Below are positions 25,869 through 34,678 of a stretch of DNA of 64,000 nt, piece after piece. The position numbers and the translations under genes are program-made. Numbering within the stretch: the first letter of the stretch is position 1; every line of letters starts with the position of its first letter. Source of the DNA: Odoribacter splanchnicus DSM 20712 (GTDB taxonomy: Bacteria; Bacteroidota; Bacteroidia; Bacteroidales; Marinifilaceae); contig NC_015160.1 of assembly GCF_000190535.1 (NCBI RefSeq), positions 124,001-188,000 on the forward strand. The letters are read 5' to 3'. Under the pieces are notes generated by a model. The model was not told the DNA's origin and did not search any database. It saw only the letters and a program-made list of their open reading frames with translations.

Positions 25869-26627
25869 ATGGTTGTAAAAGATTTAATATCCATTGTTAC
25901 TCCTATGTATAATGGAGAAAAGTATATTGTCCAAACGATAGAATCTGTGATTGGGCAGACTTATAATGATTGGGAGATGATAATTGTGGATGATGGTTCG
26001 AAGGACCATAGTCCGCTAATTGTTGAAGAATATAGTCAAAAAGATGGGCGGATTAAGTTATATCGGCAGGTTAATGCAGGATCGGCTGCAGCTCGTAATA
26101 ATGGGTTACGTCACTCTCAAGGACAATATATTTGTTTTCTGGATGCAGATGATGTATTGGATTGTACTTTTTTGGAAAAACAATTGTGTTTTTTACGGGA
26201 AAAAGATGCTGGTATAGTATATGCTTCATACAGACGTATTAATGAGGTTGGTAAGGAAATACTAAAACCTTTTATTGTACCGGAAAAAGTAAATTATAAG
26301 GGACTGCTGAAAACTTGTTCTATTTCTTGCCTTACGGCTATGTTTGATAAAAAGAAAACCGGAGAAGTTTATTTTGATGAAACATTGAGAAGTATGCGTG
26401 ATGATTTCGTTTTTTGGTTGACTCTGTTGAAAAGGATTGATTATGCTTATGGAAATCCGGAGGTATTGGCTTCTTATCGTGTATTCTCAACCAGTACTAC
26501 TGGCAACAAGAAAAAGGTTATGAAGCCGCAATTTATGGTTTATTATAAAGTTGAGAAGTTAGGGCTGTTGAGAAGTATTTATTATTTTATGCATTGGGCG
26601 GTTAATGGTTTTCTTAAATACAGATAA
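25869..26627 (+). CDS. GT2-family glycosyltransferase
   Basis: A 252-residue GT-A glycosyltransferase. ISIVTPMYNGEKYIVQTIES at the N-terminus, IVDDGSKDHS near residue 38, the AARNNGLRHSQG segment near 75, and the metal-binding CFLDADDV near 93 are all canonical for GT2. The ATG at 25869 follows an upstream TTG. It is a cytoplasmic or membrane-associated transferase adding one sugar to the lipid-linked repeat unit. Specificity cannot be read from the sequence. Confidence 0.85.
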   Translation: MVVKDLISIVTPMYNGEKYIVQTIESVIGQTYNDWEMIIVDDGSKDHSPLIVEEYSQKDGRIKLYRQVNAGSAAARNNGLRHSQGQYICFLDADDVLDCTFLEKQLCFLREKDAGIVYASYRRINEVGKEILKPFIVPEKVNYKGLLKTCSISCLTAMFDKKKTGEVYFDETLRSMRDDFVFWLTLLKRIDYAYGNPEVLASYRVFSTSTTGNKKKVMKPQFMVYYKVEKLGLLRSIYYFMHWAVNGFLKYR

Positions 26628-26629
26628 TT

Positions 26630-27868
26630 ATGGATTTGATTATAGGAGCAGGGATTTCGGGTCTCAGTTATGCTAATTTTATAGAAAACGACTTTTTTAT
26701 AGTTGAAAAAGAAAGTGAACCAGGAGGGTATTGCAAAACAATTAAAAGGAATGGATTTGTTTGGGATTATTCCGGACATTTTTTTCATTTTCAGCACCCT
26801 GAGTTAGAGAAGTATATTTGTAAGAATATTTCTGCAAGTTCTCTTTTATCGGTAGAGAAACACACTCAGATATATTATAAAGGAAAGTATATCGATTTTC
26901 CTTTTCAAAAAAATATTCATCAATTGGAAAAAGAGGAATTGATTGAATGTCTTTATGATTTGTTTACTGCCGGGAAACATAGTTATTCTACTTTTAAAGA
27001 GATGGTCTATGCTAATCTGGGTAAATCTATTGCAGAAAAATTTCTCATTCCTTATAATGAAAAACTTTATGCCTGTGATTTGGATGTTTTGGATGTAAAT
27101 GCTATGGGACGTTTTTTTCCCAAGGCTGATAAGGAAGATATTATATTGAATTTTCGTTCTCATGATAATTCTTCCTATAACCATTTTTTTACTTATCCCC
27201 GGGGAGGAGCAATTGAATATGTTTATTCATTATTGAAAAATATAGATCAGGATAAATTGTCTTTGAATGAAGTTTTGCAATTTGTAGATGTAGAACGGAA
27301 AGTTGCTATTACTAACCGGAGGGAAATAAAGTATGACCGTTTAGTTTCGACATTACCATTTCCCCAATTGTTAGACATTTGTAAGTTAGTATATCCTGAT
27401 GATGTTTTTTCTTGTAATAAAGTTTTAGTATTTAATTTAGGTTTTGACTCAAAAGGTAATGATAAGCTGAACAGTTGGGTATATGTGCCTGAAAAGGAAT
27501 TCATTTTTTATCGTATTGGGTATTACGATAATATAATGAATACAGACCGGATGTCACTATATGTTGAGATTGGTTTTTCACAAAAACAGGAAATGCTGAA
27601 AGAAGGGCTTTATTTGGATCGAATACTAAGTGATTTAAGAAAAATGGGAATTATTACTACCCAAAAATTAGTAGACTATGAGGCTGTTTTAATGAATCCT
27701 GCTTATGTTCACATAAATAAAAAGAGTGTAGAAACAGTGGAAGAATATAAAGAAATTTTAGAAAAGAATGATATATATTCTATAGGTAGATATGGGAGTT
27801 GGACTTATTGTTCTATAGAGGATAATATTCTTGAGGCACGTGAATTGGCTGAAAAATTGAATAAATAG
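26630..27868 (+). CDS. FAD-dependent oxidoreductase, UDP-galactopyranose-mutase-like
   Basis: A 412-residue flavoprotein starting MDLIIGAGISGLSYANF (the FAD-binding G-x-G-x-x-G fold) with EKESEPGGYCKTI near residue 27. DYSGHFFHFQHPELEKYI near residue 45 resembles UDP-galactopyranose mutases and related amine-oxidase-fold enzymes of polysaccharide loci. Sequence divergence in the middle prevents a firm assignment, and annotations of relatives as protoporphyrinogen oxidases are generic. It starts two nt after the GT2 stop. A sugar mutase or sugar oxidoreductase role is most likely. Confidence 0.65.
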   Translation: MDLIIGAGISGLSYANFIENDFFIVEKESEPGGYCKTIKRNGFVWDYSGHFFHFQHPELEKYICKNISASSLLSVEKHTQIYYKGKYIDFPFQKNIHQLEKEELIECLYDLFTAGKHSYSTFKEMVYANLGKSIAEKFLIPYNEKLYACDLDVLDVNAMGRFFPKADKEDIILNFRSHDNSSYNHFFTYPRGGAIEYVYSLLKNIDQDKLSLNEVLQFVDVERKVAITNRREIKYDRLVSTLPFPQLLDICKLVYPDDVFSCNKVLVFNLGFDSKGNDKLNSWVYVPEKEFIFYRIGYYDNIMNTDRMSLYVEIGFSQKQEMLKEGLYLDRILSDLRKMGIITTQKLVDYEAVLMNPAYVHINKKSVETVEEYKEILEKNDIYSIGRYGSWTYCSIEDNILEARELAEKLNK

Positions 27869-27914
27869 GGGAAATGATTTGATATTCCTCTATAATATTA
27901 CTGAAATAAATTTT

Positions 27915-28970
27915 ATGAAAATACTGGTCACCGGCGCAGCCGGGTTTATCGGGTCTTATGTCGTGCAGCGTCTGCTGGAACGGGGAGACGAGGTGGTGGG
28001 GTTGGATAATATCAACGATTATTATGAGGTGGAGTTGAAATACGGAAGGCTTGCAGAGTGCGGTATTGTGAAGGAAGAGGTGGGGTGGTATAAACTGGTG
28101 CAGAGCCGGAAGTGGCCGGCCTACCGGTTTATCCGTATGAATCTGGAGGACAGTCAGGCTATGGAGATGCTGTTCGTGAATGAGCGGTTCGGCCGGGTTT
28201 GCCATTTGGCGGCTCAGGCGGGCGTGCGGTATTCGATTACGAATCCCCGGGCTTATATTGAGAGTAATATCGACGGATTTTTCAATGTGTTGGAGTGTTG
28301 TCGCTGGAACCGGGTGGAACATCTGGTGTTTGCCAGTTCGAGCAGTGTGTACGGGTTGAACGGGAAGGTTCCGTTTTCAGAAAAGGATAGTATCGCGCAT
28401 CCGGTAAGTCTGTATGCAGCTTCGAAGAAGAGTAATGAGCTGATGGCGCATGCCTATAGTCATCTGTATGGAATCCCGGTGACGGGTTTGCGCTTCTTTA
28501 CGGTTTACGGTCCCTGGGGGCGTCCGGATATGAGTCCTTTCCTGTTTGCGGATGCTGTTTTGCACGACCGGCCGGTTAAAGTGTTCAATCAGGGGGATAT
28601 GCTTCGGGATTTTACGTATATCGACGATATTGCGGAGGGAGTAATCCGTTGTATCGACCGGGTGGCCGAACCCGATCCGGCCTGGAATGCGGAATGTCCC
28701 GATCCGGCCTGCTCTTCGGCACCTTACCGGATCTACAATATCGGCAATTCGGAGCCGGTACGGCTGATGGATTTTATCGCGGCGGTAGAGGCGGCCTGCG
28801 AAAAGGAAGCTGTGAAAGAATATCTGCCTATGCAGCCGGGAGATGTGTATCAGACGAATGCCGATACTTCGGCTTTACAGCGTGATATGGGGTATAAACC
28901 TTCGAAAGACATCCGGGAAGGCATCAGGGAGACCGTGGCCTGGTTTAAGTCGTATTATCATTTGGAGTAG
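27915..28970 (+). CDS. UDP-glucuronate 4-epimerase-like NAD-dependent epimerase
   Basis: A 351-residue extended short-chain dehydrogenase. ILVTGAAGFIGSYVVQRLL binds NAD, HLAAQAGVRYSI near residue 96 and the catalytic SSSSVYG/YAASK pair near 133-160 are conserved, and TGLRFFTVYGPWGRPDM near 190 is typical of UDP-glucuronate 4-epimerases. Together with the UDP-glucose dehydrogenase downstream it would convert UDP-glucose to UDP-glucuronate and then UDP-galacturonate. The start at 27915 is chosen by homology. GC content rises sharply from here compared with the preceding 12 kb. Confidence 0.85.
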   Translation: MKILVTGAAGFIGSYVVQRLLERGDEVVGLDNINDYYEVELKYGRLAECGIVKEEVGWYKLVQSRKWPAYRFIRMNLEDSQAMEMLFVNERFGRVCHLAAQAGVRYSITNPRAYIESNIDGFFNVLECCRWNRVEHLVFASSSSVYGLNGKVPFSEKDSIAHPVSLYAASKKSNELMAHAYSHLYGIPVTGLRFFTVYGPWGRPDMSPFLFADAVLHDRPVKVFNQGDMLRDFTYIDDIAEGVIRCIDRVAEPDPAWNAECPDPACSSAPYRIYNIGNSEPVRLMDFIAAVEAACEKEAVKEYLPMQPGDVYQTNADTSALQRDMGYKPSKDIREGIRETVAWFKSYYHLE

Positions 28971-29014
28971 TTGCTTCATTTTTGATCTGAATAGTTTTGT
29001 TTATATACCAGTTT

Positions 29015-29045
29015 TCCCTTACTGTTTTTCCGGTAAGGGATTTTT
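29015..29045 (+). terminator. intrinsic terminator between epimerase and ugd
   Basis: TCCCTTAC (29015-29022) pairs with GTAAGGGA (29033-29040), followed by five T. It may end the main polysaccharide transcript before ugd. Confidence 0.75.
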
Positions 29046-29064
29046 CATTTAAATCAATCGTGTT

Positions 29065-30375
29065 ATGAATATAGCAATAGTAGGCACGGGTTATGTCGGT
29101 CTGGTGACAGGCACCTGTTTTGCTGAGATGGGGGTGAACGTGACTTGTGTGGATGTGATGGAAGAGAAGATAGAGAGCCTGAAAAAAGGGATCATTCCGA
29201 TTTATGAGCCGGGCCTGGAGGATATGGTACACCGGAATTTTCAGGCAGGACGTCTGAGGTTTACTACCGATCTGGCAGAGGTATTGGATGAAGTGGAAGT
29301 GGTTTTCAGTGCCGTTGGGACTCCCCCTGACGAGGATGGGAGTGCCGATCTGAAATATGTGCTGGAGGTGGCCCATACAATCGGACGGGGAATAAATAAA
29401 TATATTTTGGTCGTAACCAAAAGTACGGTACCTGTCGGAACGGCCCGGAAAGTAAAGGCGGTAATTCAGGAAGAGTTGGATAAGCGTGGAGTAGAAGTGG
29501 GTTTTGATGTGGCTTCGAATCCGGAGTTTCTGAAGGAGGGTAATGCCGTGGACGATTTCATGAAACCGGACCGTGTGGTGGTCGGTGTGGAGTCGGAAGA
29601 GGCACGGCGGCTGATGGAGAAGCTTTACAAGCCTTTTATGATGAATAACTACCGTTTGATTTTCACGGATATCCCGTCGGCAGAGATGATCAAGTATGCG
29701 GCCAATTCGATGCTGGCAACGCGGATCAGTTTTATGAACGATATCGCTAATTTGTGTGAGCTGGTCGGTGCTGATGTGAATATGGTACGGAAGGGGATCG
29801 GGGCGGATAGCCGGATTGGCAGTAAGTTCCTTTATCCGGGCTGTGGGTATGGCGGTTCCTGTTTCCCGAAAGACGTAAAAGCATTGATAAAAACGGCGGA
29901 AAAGAATGGTTATCGGATGCGGGTATTGGAGGCTGTGGAAGAGGTGAACGAGACCCAGAAAACGGTTTTATTTCATAAGTTGGCGAAATATTATCCGGAT
30001 CTGTCGGGAAAAACTATAGCAATCTGGGGTCTGGCTTTTAAGCCTGAGACGGACGATATGCGTGAAGCTACGGCTTTGGTGATGATCGGTTTGCTGACCC
30101 GGGCCGGAGCAAAGGTACGGGTGTATGATCCTATAGCCATGCCGGAGTGCCGGCGCAGAGTGGGTGACCGGGTGGAATACGCCAGGGATATGTATGATGC
30201 CGTGGTAGATGCAGATGCACTTTTGTTGCTGACGGAATGGAAGGAATTTCGCTTGCCCGGCTGGAATGTACTGAAGAAACTGATGAAGCAGTGTATCCTG
30301 ATCGATGGGCGGAATATTTATGATGCAGGAGAGCTGAAAGAACAAGGGTTCGTGTATGAGTGTATCGGGAAATAG
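29065..30375 (+). CDS. ugd: UDP-glucose 6-dehydrogenase
   Basis: A 436-residue enzyme that oxidises UDP-glucose to UDP-glucuronate with two NAD+. The N-terminal Rossmann motif is IAIVGTGYVGLVTGTCFAEM, STVPVGT is near residue 125, and the catalytic cysteine lies in GYGGSCFPKDVKAL near residue 260-273. WGLAFKPETDDMREA near 325 marks the C-terminal UDP-binding domain. The length is normal. It supplies the substrate of the epimerase encoded just upstream. Confidence 0.95.
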   Translation: MNIAIVGTGYVGLVTGTCFAEMGVNVTCVDVMEEKIESLKKGIIPIYEPGLEDMVHRNFQAGRLRFTTDLAEVLDEVEVVFSAVGTPPDEDGSADLKYVLEVAHTIGRGINKYILVVTKSTVPVGTARKVKAVIQEELDKRGVEVGFDVASNPEFLKEGNAVDDFMKPDRVVVGVESEEARRLMEKLYKPFMMNNYRLIFTDIPSAEMIKYAANSMLATRISFMNDIANLCELVGADVNMVRKGIGADSRIGSKFLYPGCGYGGSCFPKDVKALIKTAEKNGYRMRVLEAVEEVNETQKTVLFHKLAKYYPDLSGKTIAIWGLAFKPETDDMREATALVMIGLLTRAGAKVRVYDPIAMPECRRRVGDRVEYARDMYDAVVDADALLLLTEWKEFRLPGWNVLKKLMKQCILIDGRNIYDAGELKEQGFVYECIGK

Positions 30376-30433
30376 TGAAAGTCTTGATATACAATCAGGT
30401 GATTGCGCGATATTAATGATGTTGATTAATAAT

Positions 30434-30850
30434 ATGAAACAGTTGGTACAAGAAATTTTGCGGCTTTGCCGGGAGTACGGAGAATGCCGGGTGGAGGTGG
30501 AACGGATGGAGGAGGCCCGGAGGGTGAAAAATGCCCTGGAGAGTGTGTGTGCGATGGCGAGGCAGAGACTGGATATTTCGGATCCGGCATTGCTTTTGGC
30601 ACTGTTGGATGCCTGTGAGGTGACGCGGGATGAGGGGATGTTGCAGGAGGTGCTGGATGTGGTTGGTCGGAATTTGGATCGCCTGGCCGTTTCGGCGGAG
30701 AGTGTGAAATTGCTGGCCTGCTGTTATTATTATGTGGAGGAGGAGGAATGTGTGGAGCGGGCCGGAAGGATGCTGGAGGAGTTGAGGAAGATGGGAAGGG
30801 GGGAAGAAGAATTGGCGGATGCGGAAACCATTTTAGAAGAATTGACTTAG
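30434..30850 (+). CDS. probable UpxZ-family antiterminator antagonist
   Basis: A helical, acidic protein of about 138 residues without a signal peptide. MKQLVQEILRLCREYGE at the start and PALLLALLDACEVTRDEG, ESVKLLACCYYYVEEEE and ADAETILEEL further on resemble the helix pattern of Bacteroides UpxZ proteins. Those proteins block the NusG-like UpxY antiterminators of competing capsule loci. The call is from remembered family pattern and capsule-locus context. Alternative starts at 30356, 30416 or 30419 exist, and the first would overlap ugd. Unlike classical loci, it sits at the distal end and no upxY is visible in the window. Confidence 0.5.
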   Translation: MKQLVQEILRLCREYGECRVEVERMEEARRVKNALESVCAMARQRLDISDPALLLALLDACEVTRDEGMLQEVLDVVGRNLDRLAVSAESVKLLACCYYYVEEEECVERAGRMLEELRKMGRGEEELADAETILEELT

Positions 30851-30957
30851 GGGGCGACTTTAGGACGGATCCCGGGAGACTCAGGACGTGCCCCTTCGGG
30901 GGCGGGGGAGGTGTGGCTTGACGGAAAGCGGGGGATTGATTATCCGGAGGAATGGTG

Positions 30958-30965
30958 TATATTTG
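30958..30965 (+). promoter_or_regulatory. -7 element of tatD promoter
   Basis: TATATTTG, about 14 nt before the likely tatD start at 30979. A weak ATTG lies about 20 nt upstream. Confidence 0.5.
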
Positions 30966-30978
30966 TGGTTGTAAAAGG

Positions 30979-31638
30979 ATGCTTATGCCACAAGATTGGA
31001 TTAACGTACATACACATCGGCCGGGAGAGGGGGTGAATATTGTCGATCCTTGTCTGGGAAATGTGATTATGCCCGGGCAGGGGGCGGTTTACTTTTCTTT
31101 GGGAATTCATCCCATGTATATCGATGATAGGGTGGAGGAAAGGTTGCAGAAGATAGAACTGGCGGCAGCAGAGGGGAAGATTGTGGCTGTCGGGGAAGCG
31201 GGGGTGGACCGGAATGCGCTTGCTCCGGTGGAAGTGCAGTTGAAGCTGTTTGAACGGCAGGCGGAAATTGCAGGACGGTATGGGGTGCCGTTGATTATTC
31301 ATGGGGTGAGGGCGATCCCGGAATTGATTACTGCCTATAAGAAATGCCGGTCACATCAGAAATGGATTATGCACGGATTCAATAACCGGCGGGAGATCTT
31401 GATGGATTTGTTGCGGCATGGATTTTATATTTCCGCCGGAAGGCATGCCATGAACGAAGAGTCGCAGGTGTATCGGGTATTACCTGAAATTCCGGCAGAC
31501 CGGTTGCTGATCGAAACGGATAATTCGGATTTTACGATCGGGGAGGTCTATGGGCAAGTCGCCCGTCGGAGGGGGATCGCTGTGGAAGAATTGCAGCATA
31601 TTGTCCGGATGAATTTCGATCGGTTGTTTAAATTGTAA
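30979..31638 (+). CDS. TatD-family metal-dependent hydrolase
   Basis: A 219-residue TIM-barrel hydrolase of the TatD family (DNase or amidohydrolase-like). Family marks are INVHTHRP near residue 8 with the first metal-binding histidines, SLGIHPMYI near 40, VGEAGVDR near 70 with the bridging glutamate, PLIIHGVRA near 103, and LLIETDNSDF near 180 with the catalytic aspartate. It is shorter than typical TatD (about 255-260 residues). The codon at 30952 precedes the promoter element, so 30979 or 30985 is preferred as start. Confidence 0.85.
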   Translation: MLMPQDWINVHTHRPGEGVNIVDPCLGNVIMPGQGAVYFSLGIHPMYIDDRVEERLQKIELAAAEGKIVAVGEAGVDRNALAPVEVQLKLFERQAEIAGRYGVPLIIHGVRAIPELITAYKKCRSHQKWIMHGFNNRREILMDLLRHGFYISAGRHAMNEESQVYRVLPEIPADRLLIETDNSDFTIGEVYGQVARRRGIAVEELQHIVRMNFDRLFKL

Positions 31639-31662
31639 TGTTATACTTTGAAATTTTATATT

Positions 31663-32379
31663 ATGCCTGAATGGTTGAGTCGTACGGAATTGTTACTCGG
31701 GAAAGAAAGGTTGGAGAAATTGCAGCAGGCTCATGTTTTGGTCGCCGGTTTAGGAGGGGTGGGAGCATATGCTGCCGAACAGTTGTGCCGGGCCGGGATA
31801 GGCGAAATGACGATTATCGATGGGGATGTGGTGGAACTGACCAACAAGAACAGGCAATTGCCGGCTTTGGATTGTAATCTGGGAAAAGCCAAGGCGGAGA
31901 TTATGGCCGGGCGGTTCCGGAATATCAATCCGGAGATTAAATTGCATGTGATTAACGATTTTATCCGGGATGACCGGATGATCGAGGTATTGAAAATGGC
32001 CCGATACGACTATATCGTGGATGCTATCGATACCTTGGCGCCGAAGATATTCCTGATTTATCATAGTCTGCAATTGGGCTTGCCTGTCGTCAGTTCGATG
32101 GGTTCGGGGGGAAAACTGGATCCTTCGAAAATTGCAGTGGCGGACATTTCGAAAAGTTATAATTGCAATCTGGCGCGTATGTTGCGTAAACGCTTGCATA
32201 AACTGGGGGTTTACAAAGGGGTGAAGGTGGTTTTTTCGTCGGAATTTACCGATCCGGAGGCTATCGTCCTGGCAGAGAGTCGGAATAAGAAGTCCAATGT
32301 AGGGACCATCTCTTATATGCCGCCTATCTTCGGGTGCTTTATCGCTTCGGTAGTGGTCCGCGATCTCATTGGAGAATAA
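31663..32379 (+). CDS. tcdA: tRNA threonylcarbamoyladenosine dehydratase TcdA
   Basis: A 238-residue E1-like (ThiF/MoeB/HesA) enzyme that cyclises the t6A37 side chain of ANN-decoding tRNAs using ATP. VLVAGLGGVGAYAAEQLCRAG near residue 25-45 is the nucleotide-binding motif, NKNRQLPAL near 65 carries the arginine finger, and DAIDTLAPK near 120 and SSMGSGGKLDP near 145 are typical of TcdA/CsdL. The ATG at 31663 is preferred to TTG 31648. It ends before a bidirectional terminator. Confidence 0.9.
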   Translation: MPEWLSRTELLLGKERLEKLQQAHVLVAGLGGVGAYAAEQLCRAGIGEMTIIDGDVVELTNKNRQLPALDCNLGKAKAEIMAGRFRNINPEIKLHVINDFIRDDRMIEVLKMARYDYIVDAIDTLAPKIFLIYHSLQLGLPVVSSMGSGGKLDPSKIAVADISKSYNCNLARMLRKRLHKLGVYKGVKVVFSSEFTDPEAIVLAESRNKKSNVGTISYMPPIFGCFIASVVVRDLIGE

Positions 32380-32380
32380 A

Positions 32381-32408
32381 AAAACCGCCTGTTACGACAA
32401 GCGGTTTT
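32381..32408. terminator. bidirectional terminator between tcdA and DUF3276 gene
   Basis: AAAACCGC (32381-32388) pairs with GCGGTTTT (32401-32408), with A and T tracts outside. It serves both convergent genes. Confidence 0.85.
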
Positions 32409-32426
32409 TATAAAAAGTGATATTTT

Positions 32427-32771
32427 TTAAATCTGATCGAAATCGACGTCGAATTCTTCTTTTTGGGGGTCGGTGTAGGCTGCTTTGGGAGCTTCTCCGC
32501 CGATGGCGGCCTGGATATAAGCAACGACTTCATCTAAACCTTCAGCAAACTTTTCAAAATCTTCTTTGTACAGAAAGATTTTATGCTTCTCGAAATTTTG
32601 ATTCCCGTCGTTATCAAATCTCTTCTTACTTTCTGTGATTGTCAGGTAATAATCATTGTTACGAGTTGATTTCACGTCGAAAAAATAGGTTCTTTTCCCT
32701 GCTCTCACTGCCTTGGAATAAATCTCTTCCCGATCATTGTCCATTCCTTCTTTTCTTTCGTATCCTTCCAT
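32427..32771 (-). CDS. PUR-alpha-like DNA/RNA-binding protein (DUF3276), copy 1
   Basis: A 114-residue cytoplasmic protein of the PUR family, which binds single-stranded DNA and RNA in Bacteroidota and spirochaetes. REEIYSKAVRAGKRTYFFDV begins the PUR repeat, followed by STRNNDYYLTITESKKRF and KIFLYKEDFEKFAEGLDE. A short C-terminal acidic tail (EFDVDFDQI) is specific to this copy. A paralogue at 44041 shares the whole core. The upstream TACATTTG element (32820-32827, minus strand) is shared with the paralogue. The physiological role is not established. Confidence 0.9.
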   Translation of the reverse strand: MEGYERKEGMDNDREEIYSKAVRAGKRTYFFDVKSTRNNDYYLTITESKKRFDNDGNQNFEKHKIFLYKEDFEKFAEGLDEVVAYIQAAIGGEAPKAAYTDPQKEEFDVDFDQI

Positions 32772-32819
32772 TGTTTGTAGAAAAATTTAGTTTTATAAAA
32801 TAGTTGCAATTTTGCGTTT

Positions 32820-32827
32820 CAAATGTA
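32820..32827 (-). promoter_or_regulatory. -7 element of DUF3276 copy 1
   Basis: TACATTTG followed by AAACG on the minus strand, about 49 nt before the start codon. The same 13 nt precede copy 2 (43937-43949). Confidence 0.55.
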
Positions 32828-32932
32828 ATAAAAAAAGCTTATAAAAGTAACTTTTTTTAATTTTTTTTAATCACCTCCTTTTTTGCTTCGGAAGTATGAT
32901 AATTGTTAAATTCTAATTTTCATGAAAAACCG

Positions 32933-32964
32933 TTTCAGCGATTTTGAATAAAAGCTTATCTTTG
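32933..32964 (+). promoter_or_regulatory. trpS promoter
   Basis: TATCTTTG at 32957-32964, with TTTC at 32933-32936 placed 20 nt upstream as a -33 box. The leader to trpS would be about 67 nt. Confidence 0.6.
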
Positions 32965-33037
32965 CAGGATGGAACTTATAAAATCCGTTGATTGTAGGGG
33001 GTAGAGAGATAAGTTCGTTTTGTCTATTTTTTAATAA

Positions 33038-34030
33038 ATGATTCAAATGGAGATTGTTGTTAGCGGGATCAGACCCACGGGAAATTTACATTTAGGGAAC
33101 TATTTCGGAGCGGTAAAAAATTTTCTGCGTTTACAGGATGAATATAAATGCTTTTTTTTCATTGCCGATTGGCATTCTTTGACGACTCATCCCCATCCGG
33201 GCGACGTGACTGCCAATGTACGGAAGATTTTATCCGAGTATTTGGCATGTGGGATCGATCCCGAAAAGGCAGCGATCTATGTACAGAGTGATGTAAAAGA
33301 AGTACTGGAACTATACCTCTACCTGAACATGAACGCTTATTTGGGAGAATTGCAGCGGGTGACTTCTTTCAAGGAAAAAGCCCGGAAACAACCGGAGAAT
33401 GTGAATGCCGGACTGTTGACTTATCCGACTTTGATGGCTGCCGATATTCTGATTCACCGGGCTGATAAAGTACCGGTAGGAAAGGACCAGGAGCAGAATA
33501 TGGAGATGGCCCGGAAATTTGCACGGCGTTTCAATACCATCTATGGGGTAGAATTTTTCCCGGAGCCACAGTCCTATTCCTTCGGGGGAGATGCGATTAA
33601 AGTGCCGGGGTTGGATGGATCCGGAAAGATGGGAAAATCCGAAGGAAATGCTATTTATCTGATCGACGATGCCGCTACTATCCGTAAGAAAGTGATGAAA
33701 GCGGTGACCGATAGCGGTCCTACGCAGCCCAATAGCGAAAAGCCCGAAGCTATCGCTAATCTGTTTACCATGCTGAAGATTGTATCTTCTGCAGATACTT
33801 ACGATTATTTCAATGAGAAATACAATGCCTGTGAAATTCGCTATGGTGATTTGAAGAAACAGTTAGCCGAGGATATTGTGAATTTTACGTCTCCTATCCG
33901 GGAGAGAATCCTGGCCTATGCCGCCGATACGGAATATATGGATAAAGTGGCCCGGGAAGGGGCGGAAAAAGCGCGTGCCAGTGCCGATAAGACTATTCGT
34001 GAGGTGCGGAAAATCATAGGTTTTAATTAA
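33038..34030 (+). CDS. trpS: tryptophan-tRNA ligase
   Basis: A 330-residue class Ic aminoacyl-tRNA synthetase charging tRNA-Trp. The HIGH-like signature is PTGNLHLGNYFGA near residue 13-25, and the KMSKS equivalent is KMGKSEGN near residue 198. TYPTLMAADIL near 130 and VPVGKDQEQNMEMAR near 146 bind tryptophan and the adenylate. The length is normal. ATG 33047 is an equally possible start. It may be cotranscribed with ruvA, 11 nt downstream. Confidence 0.96.
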   Translation: MIQMEIVVSGIRPTGNLHLGNYFGAVKNFLRLQDEYKCFFFIADWHSLTTHPHPGDVTANVRKILSEYLACGIDPEKAAIYVQSDVKEVLELYLYLNMNAYLGELQRVTSFKEKARKQPENVNAGLLTYPTLMAADILIHRADKVPVGKDQEQNMEMARKFARRFNTIYGVEFFPEPQSYSFGGDAIKVPGLDGSGKMGKSEGNAIYLIDDAATIRKKVMKAVTDSGPTQPNSEKPEAIANLFTMLKIVSSADTYDYFNEKYNACEIRYGDLKKQLAEDIVNFTSPIRERILAYAADTEYMDKVAREGAEKARASADKTIREVRKIIGFN

Positions 34031-34041
34031 AGACTTAAAAA

Positions 34042-34623
34042 ATGTATGAATATATAAAAGGCCTTCTGGTGGAGGCGACGCCTGCTTACGCAGTGATCGA
34101 ATGCGGCGGAGTGGGGTATTATATTAATATTTCGGTGAATACCTATTCTCAGATTGTAGCTTTGCAGCAGGTTTCCTTATATATTCATCAGATTGTCCGG
34201 GAAGATGCACTCTTGTTATACGGCTTTTTCAATAAAGAGGAAAGAACGGTTTTCCGGCAGCTGATTTCGGTTTCCGGGATCGGAGCGAATACGGCTAGTG
34301 TTATGTTGAGTTCGATGACGGTAAAAGAAATTGCCGGAGCCATCCTGACAGAGAATGTAAATGCAATCAAGAGTGTGAAGGGAATCGGGCTGAAGACGGC
34401 CCAGCGGGTGATTATCGAATTGAAAGATAAAATAGCGGTGACAGGTAGTGCCGAAGAGATGAACTTCGGCGCTTCGGTGGCCATAAAAGAAGAAGCTTTG
34501 GCTGCTTTGGTGATGCTTGGGTTTGTGAAGGCTCAGGCCAATAAAGTATTGGATAAAATTATGGCCGGTGGAGGTGTCACCAGCGTCGAGGAACTGATTA
34601 AACAAGCACTGAAGCAATTATAA
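34042..34623 (+). CDS. ruvA: Holliday junction branch-migration protein RuvA
   Basis: A 193-residue protein that binds Holliday junctions and recruits the RuvB helicase. The N-terminal OB fold starts MYEYIKGLLVEATPAYAVIE. Helix-hairpin-helix motifs are in LISVSGIGANTASVMLSS near residue 73-90 and SVKGIGLKTAQRVIIELKDK near 112-131. The C-terminal RuvB-binding domain is EALAALVMLGF near 152. It lies 11 nt after trpS and directly upstream of sprA, an order found in other Bacteroidota as far as I recall. Confidence 0.96.
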   Translation: MYEYIKGLLVEATPAYAVIECGGVGYYINISVNTYSQIVALQQVSLYIHQIVREDALLLYGFFNKEERTVFRQLISVSGIGANTASVMLSSMTVKEIAGAILTENVNAIKSVKGIGLKTAQRVIIELKDKIAVTGSAEEMNFGASVAIKEEALAALVMLGFVKAQANKVLDKIMAGGGVTSVEELIKQALKQL

Positions 34624-34678
34624 ATAAATGTGTTGCAAATCATTAGTGTGAATCGGTTTGCAAACAATGTGTGTGTGT

